Source: CAZBBC01 sp964489835 (GTDB lineage Bacteria > Calditrichota > Calditrichia > JAJRVZ01). Taken from it: a DNA stretch of 64,000 bases. Shown here one piece after another: positions 36,530 to 45,658 of the stretch. The position numbers were made by a program, and so were the translations under genes. Position 1 is the first letter of the stretch, and each line of letters starts with the position of its first letter. A model generated the notes under the pieces. It searched no databases. It was not told where the DNA came from and saw only the letters and a program-made list of their open reading frames with translations. The DNA is taken from contig CAZBBC010000001.1 in assembly GCA_964489835.1 (NCBI GenBank), forward strand, positions 62,001-126,000, in the 5' to 3' direction.

Positions 36530-36790
36530 TCATATCTCCTTTTTGATGAACAAATAAGATTAAATAATACATACCATTGAGGCAAGTTCAATTTGGATGT
36601 AATGAAGAACAGGCAATTTCCATTTTAACCGGACACTCATGATAAAATATTTTAAATAACATGTAAAATCCATCCAGACTTTAAAGCAAATATCCGATTA
36701 TTGCTTGTTTGTTCATATCAGAACTTTTAAATTCTTAAAGATAGGGTGTAGAAATTTTCTATGATTATAAATTAATTCAGGAGTTTTTTA

Positions 36791-37333
36791 ATGGTTGATG
36801 AGGATACGATGTGGGGAAATATATTTCATAAAGAAAAAAAAACGGTGCAGAATATTTACTCGGTTCTTGCCAAGATTCCAATATTTAAGGATCTGTCAAA
36901 AAGAGAGCTACGATCTATTGAGAGAATTCTACATAGACGATCGTATAAATCTGATGAAGTTCTGTTTCGTGAGGGCGATCCCGGGGTCGGGATGTATATT
37001 ATCGAATCTGGCAGGGTAAATATTACCCTGGGACATGAAAATAAGCTATTAGCGGTATTATCCGATAATGAATTTTTTGGTGAGATCGCCCTTCTTTCGG
37101 AAACGCCACGAACAGCCACGGCAACGTCCGTTACTAATAGTAGTATTCTTGGCTTTTTTCAGTCGGACCTGTTTGGTCTGTTAGAAACTAATCCACGGAT
37201 GGGAAATAAAATATTGCTCAGACTGGCCCAGATGATCGGTGATCGTTTAAGATTTTCAAATCTGGAGAACCAGCAGTTAAAACTAAAAATTTCAAAGATT
37301 GAAGAAAAGTCTACAAAAAAAAGGATTTCTTAA
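36791..37333 (+). CDS. Cyclic-nucleotide-binding domain protein
   Basis: The 180 residues form a single CRP-type cyclic-nucleotide-binding domain (about 25-150) with phosphate-binding cassette FFGEIALLSETPRTATATS, including the Glu and Arg that contact the nucleotide. A short C-terminal coiled coil follows; there is no helix-turn-helix, so it is not a transcription factor. A CAGGAG site precedes the ATG. Its stop overlaps the start of the AI-2E family permease by one base (TAATG), so the pair is translationally coupled; it may modulate that membrane protein in response to a cyclic nucleotide. Confidence 0.88.
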   Translation: MVDEDTMWGNIFHKEKKTVQNIYSVLAKIPIFKDLSKRELRSIERILHRRSYKSDEVLFREGDPGVGMYIIESGRVNITLGHENKLLAVLSDNEFFGEIALLSETPRTATATSVTNSSILGFFQSDLFGLLETNPRMGNKILLRLAQMIGDRLRFSNLENQQLKLKISKIEEKSTKKRIS

Positions 37334-38370
37334 TGGATTCGTCGGGTGGAAAATTTCTACGATTTCTAATTGTAATGATCATATTGGGTATGATCGCCTG
37401 GCTTCTGTATAGCCTGAGTACGATTATCACAATCATCGTCATATCTGCCCTTATGGCATACATTTTAGATCCGATTGCCAGTTATTTGGAAGCAAAAGGT
37501 CTGTCGCGAAGTAATGCAACAATCATTATTTTCCTGTTACTTTTTGCCACGATTGGTCTTCTCGGATGGACACTATTACCGGGACTTTTTTACGAGCTAT
37601 TTGATCTTCAGCATACTCTGAATTTGAAAGACACCGCCAGTATCAGTCAAAAGATTCAAGAATTTATTGAACAAAATCTGAGTTTTATAAATGTGGAAAA
37701 TATTGACATTGATGAGGAAGTTAAAAATATCATATCATTTTTAACAGATGAGCTACTATCAATTCTGGCGAATCTTGTTTCGGTTATTTCATATATTGTA
37801 ATCATTCCATTTGTTATCTTTTTCCTCCTAAAGGATGGGAGAGAAATGAAGAAATCTTTTATCCATGTTATTCCCAACCGCTATTTTGAAATGGTTTTAA
37901 ACGTCATACATAAAATTGATCAGCAATTGGGCTGGTATCTGCGCGGACAGTTCACAGAAGCCTCTGTCGTCGGGATACTCTCTGTCATTGCTCTTTGGCT
38001 ACTAGATGTCCAGTATTTTATTATGATCGGGGTCTTTGCCGGATTAGCCAATATGATTCCTTATGTCGGACCTGTTGCCGGAATGGTTCCTGCTATTATA
38101 ATAACAATTATGAATGGTGGCGAACCGGTCAAGATTTTATACATTATAATTGCCTTTTCTATTGTCCAGTTAATTGACAATATCATCCTGCAACCGATGG
38201 TTTTGTCCAAAAGTGTCAAGTTACACCCACTAATCATTGTCTTTGTTGTGCTTATCGGAGGGCAGTTTTTTGGTGTTCTTGGAATGCTTCTGGCTGTGCC
38301 TGTTGCCGGAATTATAAAAGTTACTTCCAGTGAACTCTATCAGGGTATACGTAAATTTAATTTAATTTGA
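37333..38370 (+). CDS. AI-2E family transporter (UPF0118)
   Basis: The 345-residue inner-membrane protein has about seven TM segments and the family core: LMAYILDPIASYLEAKGLSR, WYLRGQFTEASVVGILSVI, GVFAGLANMIPYVGPVAGM and LIGGQFFGVLGMLLAVPVAG. Family members include TqsA (autoinducer-2 export) and Na+/Li+(K+)/H+ antiporters, so the substrate is open. It is coupled to a cyclic-nucleotide-binding protein upstream (1-base overlap) and followed 9 bases later by a small membrane protein. Confidence 0.9.
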   Translation: MDSSGGKFLRFLIVMIILGMIAWLLYSLSTIITIIVISALMAYILDPIASYLEAKGLSRSNATIIIFLLLFATIGLLGWTLLPGLFYELFDLQHTLNLKDTASISQKIQEFIEQNLSFINVENIDIDEEVKNIISFLTDELLSILANLVSVISYIVIIPFVIFFLLKDGREMKKSFIHVIPNRYFEMVLNVIHKIDQQLGWYLRGQFTEASVVGILSVIALWLLDVQYFIMIGVFAGLANMIPYVGPVAGMVPAIIITIMNGGEPVKILYIIIAFSIVQLIDNIILQPMVLSKSVKLHPLIIVFVVLIGGQFFGVLGMLLAVPVAGIIKVTSSELYQGIRKFNLI

Positions 38371-38379
38371 TAGTTAAGA

Positions 38380-38793
38380 ATGAAAAATTCAATGGGTATA
38401 GATGAAAAAAGTGAGAAGTTAAAGGATTTCTTACCAATAACGTTGTTCATTGTTCTTACTTTTCTGCTTGAAGCTTTTCGATTGGAGAAAGCAACAAATC
38501 TGGTTATATCCGTATTTATTTCTTTGTTTAGTTTTGGTGTTCTTTCTGCTATGTTACGCGAAAAGTACGGTGACTTGCCGCAGCTGAAACCGTTACAACA
38601 AAAAATTGGTTTTCTTTCAGTCGCCTTCATGTTTATTATTGGAGTGGCAATTCTACACTGGTATCAGATATTACATGTTAATATACGCTGGAGCCTTTTT
38701 TTTGTTTTTTTAATCCTTTACTTTCTTCTTTTGTTTCAAGCGGTTAATATGCTGCATGAAATAAAAGTTAATCTTAAAGGTGGAAAGAAATAG
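38380..38793 (+). CDS. Small membrane protein of unknown function
   Basis: This 137-residue protein has four predicted TM helices (about 16-32, 42-58, 72-92 and 100-120) and a short conserved-looking loop LREKYGDLPQLKPLQQK between helices 2 and 3. I do not recognise a family. It follows the AI-2E family permease by 9 bases, and the next gene starts 1 base after its stop, so it is inside the same operon. Expected location: inner membrane. Confidence 0.7.
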   Translation: MKNSMGIDEKSEKLKDFLPITLFIVLTFLLEAFRLEKATNLVISVFISLFSFGVLSAMLREKYGDLPQLKPLQQKIGFLSVAFMFIIGVAILHWYQILHVNIRWSLFFVFLILYFLLLFQAVNMLHEIKVNLKGGKK

Positions 38794-38794
38794 T

Positions 38795-39103
38795 ATGGTA
38801 CTTCTGGAATTTATGATGAGCCCAACAGGAAAAGGAGAGAGCCTCAGTCCCTATGTTTCCAGGGTTTTAAATGTAATAGATGAAAGTGGGATTACGTATC
38901 GTCTCACACCCATGGGAACAATTCTGGAGGGAGAATGGGATGATGTAATGGGTGTTGTCAACACCTGCTTTCAGGAATTAAAACGGGATTGTTCGCGTAT
39001 TGGTGTCCATATCAAAATTGATTACCGCGCGAGCCCTGAGAGCCGGTTAGAGTCAAAAATTAAAAGCATAGAAACAAAATTGGGTAAAAAACTAAAAACA
39101 TAA
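38795..39103 (+). CDS. MTH1187/YkoF-like (thiamine-binding) small protein
   Basis: This 102-residue protein matches the MTH1187 family (DUF77): EFMMSPTGKGESLSPYVSRV, then YRLTPMGTILEGEWDDVM, then RIGVHIKIDYR. Family members have a ferredoxin-like fold and bind thiamine or HMP; some accompany thiamine transporters. The start at 38795 is favoured because AAAGGTGG lies upstream; a GTG five codons earlier is in frame. It is at the end of the operon begun by the cyclic-nucleotide-binding gene. The function in this organism is inferred. Confidence 0.82.
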   Translation: MVLLEFMMSPTGKGESLSPYVSRVLNVIDESGITYRLTPMGTILEGEWDDVMGVVNTCFQELKRDCSRIGVHIKIDYRASPESRLESKIKSIETKLGKKLKT

Positions 39104-39175
39104 TCTATCGGAATTATTTATCACTCCAAATATTACTTTTCAATATTATTTGTCAAATTCATCAGGATGAGATTT

Positions 39176-39850
39176 ATGCGAATCAAGTTTTCCCCCCTTA
39201 TTCAGAAAAAAATATCCGGTTTAAAATTGGGAATATTGGCGGGGAAGAATCTTTCCATTAACAATCAATCAGATCTGGTTTGTCAACAATTAAACGATTT
39301 GACAATTTTTATAAAGAAGAAATTCACTGATCAGCCGCCCTCAAAAGATCCGATTATATCAGCCGTTCGCCGTATGTATCGCCGGATCGGCTGGGAGCCA
39401 ACGCAATACCGGCCGTCTTCGGAAGCGATGATACGTCGGTTTATCAAAGAAAAAGGATTATATCGCATTAATAACCTGGTAGATCTTGGAAATATTGTTT
39501 CAACACGCTTCCATTTGCCGATGGGATTGTATGATAGTGATAAGATAATCGGTTCAATTCTGGTTGATGTCGGAAAAGAGGATGAAGAGTATGCAGGAAT
39601 ATCCAAAGACATTATTCATGCAACCGGCAAGCTCGTTCTCCGCGATGATTGTGGTGTTTTTGGGAATCCGACGGCTGATTCCTTAAGGACAAGCATTCAG
39701 GAAAATACCACAAACATTCTGGCACTGTTTTTTACTCCACCAGAAGTAACCGATTTCTGGCTGGAGCAAACCCTTAATTTTCTTCAGAATCTGTACGGTC
39801 ATGACTGCCCACAGGCAACCTTTAATCGTGTAGTGACTGTTTCTGTTTAG
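39176..39850 (+). CDS. B3/B4 tRNA-editing-like domain protein
   Basis: This 224-residue protein is built around the B3/B4 domain of phenylalanyl-tRNA synthetase beta (SAVRRMYRRIGWEPTQYRPS, NLVDLGNIVSTRFHLPMGLYD, DDCGVFGNPTADSLRT). Stand-alone members may edit or bind aminoacylated substrates, but this is not established here. I prefer the ATG at 39176, because AGGATGAG lies just upstream, over the ATG at 39167, which overlaps that site. It is not in an obvious operon; the convergent radical SAM gene follows by 9 bases. Confidence 0.78.
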   Translation: MRIKFSPLIQKKISGLKLGILAGKNLSINNQSDLVCQQLNDLTIFIKKKFTDQPPSKDPIISAVRRMYRRIGWEPTQYRPSSEAMIRRFIKEKGLYRINNLVDLGNIVSTRFHLPMGLYDSDKIIGSILVDVGKEDEEYAGISKDIIHATGKLVLRDDCGVFGNPTADSLRTSIQENTTNILALFFTPPEVTDFWLEQTLNFLQNLYGHDCPQATFNRVVTVSV

Positions 39851-39859
39851 ATTTCGGCC

Positions 39860-40831
39860 TTACATTTCTTTATAAAATTTGCCCTGCCAGGTGTCTCTTT
39901 TTTCAAACTCTTTATGAATATAGTGTAGCACTTCAGTATTTCTTTTTCCCCAGCGTGGCGCAAGAAGAACGCGCATTGGAGCTTCTCCTGCTAACCGCTG
40001 AATAATTATTTCAGGATTTAATCTCTCTAAAAAGGATACGATGGTTTCAACATATTCGGCCAGTGTAAATAAAAGAAAAGGCGTTTTAGCATGCTGTTCT
40101 GCCATCACTGTGTTTTTTACAATATGCAATTGATGAATTTTTAAAAAGTTGAAATTTATTTCAGACAGAATATCCGCTTCGTATAGCCATTGATCTATAT
40201 TTTCCCAGGGAAAACCGAGAATGATATGAGTGCAAATGTTTATTCCCCGTCCGGCGGTCATTTCCACGGCATTCAGATAGCTCTGGAAATCATGTCCGCG
40301 ATTTATTTTCTTTAGTGAGTCATTATAAATTGATTCAAGTCCGTATTCAATGGTTATATCATAAGATTGACTCAGGGTTGCAAGATATACAATTTTTGCT
40401 TCGTCTATACAATCTGGCCGGGTTCCTATTGTAAGACCAATAATGCCCGAATAGGATAGTGCTTCTTCATATAAACGTTTCAAATGATCGAGTGAAGCAT
40501 AGGTATTGCTGTAAGGCTGAAAGTAGACGATAAATTTATTAACCTGATATCTCCGTTTAAGAAATTCAATTCCTTCCTCGATTTGTTGGCGCATACTTTT
40601 GTTCGGATTGTTATACCCGGGATTAAAGCTATCATTATTACAATAAATACACCCGCCATAAGTTACCGAACCATCACGGTTAGGACATGTGAACCCGGCA
40701 TCAACGGTTACTTTTTGAACCCGCTCTCCGAATTTTTTTTTCAGGTAATTATTGTATGAGTTATATCTTTTCCCGCCAAATATTTTCGGATAATCAATGG
40801 TCACCAATGAATCTTTCCTGTAGTTAAACAA
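39860..40831 (-). CDS. Radical SAM protein, TIGR01212/YhcC family
   Basis: The 323 residues bind a 4Fe-4S cluster through Cys49, Cys61 and Cys64 (FTCPNRDG and GGCIYCNNDSF), the CX11CX2C spacing of the TIGR01212 (YhcC) family, which is related to Elp3-type enzymes. Other family marks are KFIVYFQPYSNTYASL, GLTIGTRPDCI, YGLESIYNDSLKKINRGHD and CTHIILGFPWE. The reaction is unknown; a tRNA-modification or anaerobic role has been suggested for the family. No partner gene is adjacent. Confidence 0.9.
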   Translation of the reverse strand: MFNYRKDSLVTIDYPKIFGGKRYNSYNNYLKKKFGERVQKVTVDAGFTCPNRDGSVTYGGCIYCNNDSFNPGYNNPNKSMRQQIEEGIEFLKRRYQVNKFIVYFQPYSNTYASLDHLKRLYEEALSYSGIIGLTIGTRPDCIDEAKIVYLATLSQSYDITIEYGLESIYNDSLKKINRGHDFQSYLNAVEMTAGRGINICTHIILGFPWENIDQWLYEADILSEINFNFLKIHQLHIVKNTVMAEQHAKTPFLLFTLAEYVETIVSFLERLNPEIIIQRLAGEAPMRVLLAPRWGKRNTEVLHYIHKEFEKRDTWQGKFYKEM

Positions 40832-40855
40832 CCGGGCAATTCTTTTCCGGGTTCT

Positions 40856-41075
40856 CCGTGGATTTCACGGATGGCTTTTATTATCTCAATCAATGTAAAT
40901 TGAATTGTCATTAGGAATATTTCTATTTTTTTATCGGGATTGCTCTACCGATTTTTCATGCTTTTTTTAGATCTATTATACTTATTAAATTATTCCTATA
41001 CAAATTTTCCATTCCTGGATATATAAAGTAAAAAGTTGCCACCTGGATGTTTCGTAATCCTACTAATTCCAGGTG
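40856..41075. repeat. Gap with a short palindromic word and an 8-bp inverted repeat
   Basis: The 377-base gap before the acyl-CoA synthetase gene holds CCGTGGATTTCACGGAT (40856-40872), a fragment related to the ATCCGTGAAATCC words at 30755-30774. It also holds CACCTGGA (41040-41047) inverted to TCCAGGTG (41068-41075) around a 20-base loop. No gene or riboswitch is recognised. Confidence 0.4.
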
Positions 41076-41208
41076 ATTAAGTTAATCTTGCATAAGTTTT
41101 TTATGAGTCGGTCTGACAAGCTCCCAGAACGTGTTAAGTTGAATCATTGTAAGATTAAACATATATTTAAATAGTTGATCATCTTTTTACAAAACCCAGG
41201 GTTTCCAT

Positions 41209-43302
41209 TTGAAAGCACTAATATCAATTTTTGCGCCAAAATCAATTGCGGTTATCGGAGCCTCAAGACGTGACGGATCCCTGGGGAAAATGTTTCTTGA
41301 CGCTGTTGTCGGGATGAATTACAAGGGTTCTATATATCCGATCAATCCCAAAGCAGAGAGGATCAACAATATTCGATGCTACACCGACATTTCCAGCATA
41401 CCAGATATTCCTGATCTGGCGATTATACTGTTGCCCAAAGAAATGGTATTAGACGCAGTTCAGACAGTGGCCCAAAAAAAGGTTAAGAATATTATTATTA
41501 TTAGTGCCGGATTTAAAGAAGTTGGTGCAGAAGGCCGGGAGCGGGAAAAGACGCTGGTTGCGTATATCAAAAACAATAACATGAGAATGATTGGTCCCAA
41601 TAGCATGGGGCTTTTTAATACCGATCCATCTATTTCTTTGAATGCAACATTTTCTCCCACCCCGCCAATTCCGGGTCATGTCGGATTTATTTCTCAAAGT
41701 GGTGCACTGGGGGTAGCCGTTCTTGAACTTTCTCAAAATCTTGGATTGGGATTTTCTTGTTTTGTCAGTACCGGTAATAAAGCCGATATAAACGATGCGG
41801 ATTGTTTGCGTTTTTTAGCCGGAGATAAAAACACCAAAACGATCATTTTATATCAGGAAAGTATTGAAAATCCGGCAACGTTTCGTAAAATCTGTATGGA
41901 AATTATTCCCCATAAACCGATATTGGCACTCAAAGCGGGACGAACAAAAAGCGGACTAAAAGCGGCTTCATCCCATACGGGCGTCTTAGCGTCTGATGAT
42001 GTCATCACAGATACCTTTTTAAAACAGTGTGGTCTTATTCGCTGCGAAACCCTGCAGGAACTGCTTGACACAGCTATGTCTGTTATTTCTCAACCAATGC
42101 CCTCGGGGAATAAAGTGGCTGTTGTTACCAATGCCGGGGGCCCGGGGATTTTGGCCAGCGATGCCCTGGAAAACCATGGGTTGGAGCTTGCCTTACTTTC
42201 AGAGGACACAATCTTACAATTACGGCAACATTTACCCGCAGAAGCGGGTTTATACAACCCGGTTGATATGATAGCCAGCGCCACTCATGAAACCTACAGA
42301 AATGTCTGCAGTATTGTAGATAAAGATAAAAATGTAGATTCTATTTTCTTAATTATTGTAAAACCGCCAGTAAATACCACTCCGAAAAAAATTATAGAGG
42401 AAATAAAACCGGTTATCGAAAATTCAAAAAAACCATATTTTTGCACGTTAATGGCTCAAGAAAATCCGGAGGCAGGATTAGAAGTTTTTAGAGCTTTAAA
42501 TCTTCCCGTTTTTTCGTTCCCGGAATCATCTGCCCGGGCGCTGGGTAATATGATAAAATATATGAAAATAAAGGATCGGTTTAAGAAATCTAAACCAGAC
42601 CTCGCAAATATATCTAAAACTTCAAATAAAAGTGGAGATAAAAAGCAGGCAACATTTCGGGAAATAACGGAACTATTATCCAAATATGGATTAAATTCAT
42701 GTGACTATATTATTACTTCGCGAGAAGAAGAAATCGTGAAATTCCAAAAACAAATGGGACCGATTGTACTGAAAATTGCCAATGAAGAGATCATTCATAA
42801 ATCGGATGCCGGTCTGGTAAAGCTTAATCTTTCTTCTTCTGCTGAAGTAAAACATGCGTTTAATGAAATTTCAATAAAAGCCAGGCCTTTGATATCTTTT
42901 GGAAAAAATCCTCTTCTCCTGGCCCAGAAAATGATACGGAGCAATATTGAGCTGGTACTTGGGGCTAAGCGGGACCCGGTATTTGGGGCGACTATAATGT
43001 TTGGCATCGGTGGCATCTTTGTTGAATTGTATAAAGATGTTGTTTTTCGAATATTACCGGTCGATGAAATTGAAATTCATCAGATGTTGGACGAACTCAA
43101 AGGGAAAAAAATACTGGAAGGGTTCAGACATTATCCGGGCATTGATTTTAAGGTATTAACAGAAACGATTATCAATTTTTCTACTATGATCGATGAAAAC
43201 CCTGAAATTGTTGAAATGGATTTGAATCCGTTACTCTGGTCGGTTGACAAAAACGAACTGATAGTTGTCGATAGTCGTTGTACACTAACAGGTGATTTTT
43301 GA
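41209..43302 (+). CDS. Acetyl/acyl-CoA synthetase (ADP-forming), fused alpha-beta
   Basis: This enzyme converts acyl-CoA, ADP and phosphate to the acid, CoA and ATP, a way to conserve energy during fermentation. The 697 residues fuse the alpha (CoA-binding FAPKSIAVIGASRRDGSLG; IGPNSMGLFN; FISQSGALGVA; phosphohistidine His256 in SSHTGVLA) and beta (ATP-grasp; GPIVLKIANEEIIHKSDAG, GGIFVELYKD) subunits. The TTG start at 41209 has AGGG 7 bases upstream and gives the standard N-terminus. It is likely co-transcribed with the M23 peptidase gene 31 bases downstream. The substrate could be acetate or branched/aromatic acids. Confidence 0.9.
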   Translation: MKALISIFAPKSIAVIGASRRDGSLGKMFLDAVVGMNYKGSIYPINPKAERINNIRCYTDISSIPDIPDLAIILLPKEMVLDAVQTVAQKKVKNIIIISAGFKEVGAEGREREKTLVAYIKNNNMRMIGPNSMGLFNTDPSISLNATFSPTPPIPGHVGFISQSGALGVAVLELSQNLGLGFSCFVSTGNKADINDADCLRFLAGDKNTKTIILYQESIENPATFRKICMEIIPHKPILALKAGRTKSGLKAASSHTGVLASDDVITDTFLKQCGLIRCETLQELLDTAMSVISQPMPSGNKVAVVTNAGGPGILASDALENHGLELALLSEDTILQLRQHLPAEAGLYNPVDMIASATHETYRNVCSIVDKDKNVDSIFLIIVKPPVNTTPKKIIEEIKPVIENSKKPYFCTLMAQENPEAGLEVFRALNLPVFSFPESSARALGNMIKYMKIKDRFKKSKPDLANISKTSNKSGDKKQATFREITELLSKYGLNSCDYIITSREEEIVKFQKQMGPIVLKIANEEIIHKSDAGLVKLNLSSSAEVKHAFNEISIKARPLISFGKNPLLLAQKMIRSNIELVLGAKRDPVFGATIMFGIGGIFVELYKDVVFRILPVDEIEIHQMLDELKGKKILEGFRHYPGIDFKVLTETIINFSTMIDENPEIVEMDLNPLLWSVDKNELIVVDSRCTLTGDF

Positions 43303-43333
43303 TCCGGTACATATTTGTGAAATTAATGGATGT

Positions 43334-45538
43334 ATGAAGAAACTGAAATCTCACTTAAAACCGATTATTATTTTCTTTGTTTGGTTTCCATTGTGTGTTT
43401 TTCCACAAGCCTATTTGTGGCCCACCAATGCCAGTGATTATTTATCCTCAAGTTTTTGTGAATTTCGGGAAGGACATTATCACTCCGCGATCGATATTAA
43501 AACATGGAACACAGAAGGATATCCCTGTTATGCAGTTGCGGACGGTTTTATCAAAAGACTACGCATATCCCCGTTCGGTTACGGAAAAGTCCTCTATCTT
43601 CAGTTAGAAGATGGAAATACGGCGGTTTATGCCCACTTGCAGAAATTTAGTAAAGCGATAGACAAACAGGTGCGGAAGATTCAATTCAGAAATAAAAAAT
43701 ACTGTCTTAACTGGTGGCCGAAAAATTTAAAAGTAAAAAAAGGGGATATTATTGCCTACACCGGGCGCACAGGAATTGGTGTACCGCACTTGCATTTTGA
43801 AATCCGTAATAAAAAAGATAACCCTGTCAATCCGCTTGTTTATTATTCAAGAATAAAAGATAATATCCGCCCGAAACTACTAGAACTGGCTGTAATTCCA
43901 CTCACGAAAACAGCAACGATAAATGGCAGTTTTTCACCAAAAACTTTCCCGGTTACCCATATAAAAGATGGTATCTATGTTATAAAAGAACCTTTGTATA
44001 CATATGGGAAGATCGGACTGGCCATTCACGGATATGATCTGGCCGATGATGTCACTAATAAATATGGATTTTCTCATACGGATCTAGAAGTTGCCGGGCA
44101 GAAAATTTTTCAGATTGAATATGATGAACTGAATTTTTCAACCACAGAACATATTTACTCAGAAATTTATTATCCTTATTGGGCCGAGAAAAAACAGGTT
44201 TTTAATAAACTTTATCTGGAATCCTTTAACCCATTATCTTTTTATAATCGATCATTAGCAGCGGATGGCAGTATAGAAGTTTATGAAAACCCAATTTCTT
44301 TTAATATAACCGTGTCGGATTTCAAAAAAAACCGGAGCATTATTAGCGGAGAATTACTACCCGCCCAAAAATATTCAATAAAAGTCATTAACGCCGTCAG
44401 GAAAAAATCCTGGGCTTATGTAAAATTTTTAGCGCTACAGATCCGGGATTTAAAATTTTTTACAGGAAAGAATAATCGTACCTGGGCGCCGGTAGAATAT
44501 TTTGAGATTTTAGAAGGTAAAATCGAAAATTCAGAACATGGTCTATTGGTCAGGGTGAGCTTGAAGGACAGTTCAAATTTGTATCTGAAAATTGAGGTTA
44601 ATAAAAAGGTCAGCCGGTCAATATATTTTGGACTACCCGATATTGCGCCCGAAAAATTATATCAACCATATGTTCTGGGAAAAAAGTTAATCGTTGACAT
44701 TCCGGATTTAAATCCAAACACGCAAATCAGATTATTAGATGATCAGGTAAAACTCGGCACCAGTTTTCCTGAGGGGGAGAACCGGCAGGTGTTAATTCCG
44801 GGTCGTTATATTATCGGTAAACCCGCGGCACTAATGATCTCCTCTGATTCTGTTAATACCTCCATAATGAACCTGAATTTTGATGCGCTATATCCAAACG
44901 AAACTACCATATCCAGCTGGTTTGATTCTGCGTTGGTCATTCAATCATTCGAAGGCTCGGTGATGGATACAACATTATTTACTGTTGAGGTCCTGGATAT
45001 TGACACGGTTTTAAGCGAATTTCCAACGGCAAGTCAGATCTTTGAAATCTCCCCGCGAAATTTTCCTATTTTTAATTCTGTCTCAATTAGAATTCAAGCA
45101 GACTCTTTACCTGCCTGGGGGCAATGGTCAATTTTTAAAACAAACGGAGAAGATAAAATTTCATATCTTTCTTCGAAAATAGATTCAGGGGCACTTCATT
45201 TCACAACCAGAACTTCTTCTTTGGGAAAATTTGTTATCGCCGCAGATACTATACCCCCAGAAGTATCAATCATCAAGCCAATCAACGGACAGACCTATAA
45301 AAGATCTCCGGAAATTCAAATTGAAATAAAAGATCTTCTTTCGGGTATTGGTGATGAAGAAGACATTTCCCTGATCATGGATGGAAACTATGTGCTTCCC
45401 GAGTGGGATCCGGAAGAGGATCTTTTAACCGGTATATTAGCGAATGATTTATCGGTTGGAAATCATGTTCTTACAGTCTCAATAGGTGACCGATCAGGAA
45501 ATAAGACGCGTAAGGCCGTCTATTTTAAAATAGAATAA
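43334..45538 (+). CDS. M23 (LytM-type) peptidase, secreted
   Basis: The start is placed at the ATG at 43334, giving a signal peptide (KPIIIFFVWFPLCVFPQA); the 14-codon extension overlaps the previous gene. The 734-residue protein has a zinc M23 domain near the N-terminus with HxxxD (His50, Asp54) and VPHLHFEIR (His152, His154), plus YAHL (His101): a complete LytM-type active site, so it should cut peptidoglycan cross-bridges. The domain is followed by about 560 residues of beta-rich modules, including an Ig-like segment near the end (PPEVSIIKPINGQTY). Expected location: periplasm or outer surface. Confidence 0.88.
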   Translation: MKKLKSHLKPIIIFFVWFPLCVFPQAYLWPTNASDYLSSSFCEFREGHYHSAIDIKTWNTEGYPCYAVADGFIKRLRISPFGYGKVLYLQLEDGNTAVYAHLQKFSKAIDKQVRKIQFRNKKYCLNWWPKNLKVKKGDIIAYTGRTGIGVPHLHFEIRNKKDNPVNPLVYYSRIKDNIRPKLLELAVIPLTKTATINGSFSPKTFPVTHIKDGIYVIKEPLYTYGKIGLAIHGYDLADDVTNKYGFSHTDLEVAGQKIFQIEYDELNFSTTEHIYSEIYYPYWAEKKQVFNKLYLESFNPLSFYNRSLAADGSIEVYENPISFNITVSDFKKNRSIISGELLPAQKYSIKVINAVRKKSWAYVKFLALQIRDLKFFTGKNNRTWAPVEYFEILEGKIENSEHGLLVRVSLKDSSNLYLKIEVNKKVSRSIYFGLPDIAPEKLYQPYVLGKKLIVDIPDLNPNTQIRLLDDQVKLGTSFPEGENRQVLIPGRYIIGKPAALMISSDSVNTSIMNLNFDALYPNETTISSWFDSALVIQSFEGSVMDTTLFTVEVLDIDTVLSEFPTASQIFEISPRNFPIFNSVSIRIQADSLPAWGQWSIFKTNGEDKISYLSSKIDSGALHFTTRTSSLGKFVIAADTIPPEVSIIKPINGQTYKRSPEIQIEIKDLLSGIGDEEDISLIMDGNYVLPEWDPEEDLLTGILANDLSVGNHVLTVSIGDRSGNKTRKAVYFKIE

Positions 45539-45658
45539 GTATAATCAGAAAATCCTCCTTTATTGTTTTCATCCTGTGGCAAGTGTATATTAATGACAAC
45601 CAGCGGCCGCTTGATACATGGGCCAACGGCGGTAATATCTTATAAAAAATTTTGAGTG

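Noticed and set aside
39860..40831. Radical SAM gene as the missing AmrS
   Set aside because: Cysteine spacing (CX11CX2C) and family motifs are those of TIGR01212/YhcC, not AmrS; it is also 5 kb away on the other strand.
45600..45630. Palindrome AGCGGCCGCT upstream of amrB as an operator
   Set aside because: Short, and no partner site or conserved context was seen.
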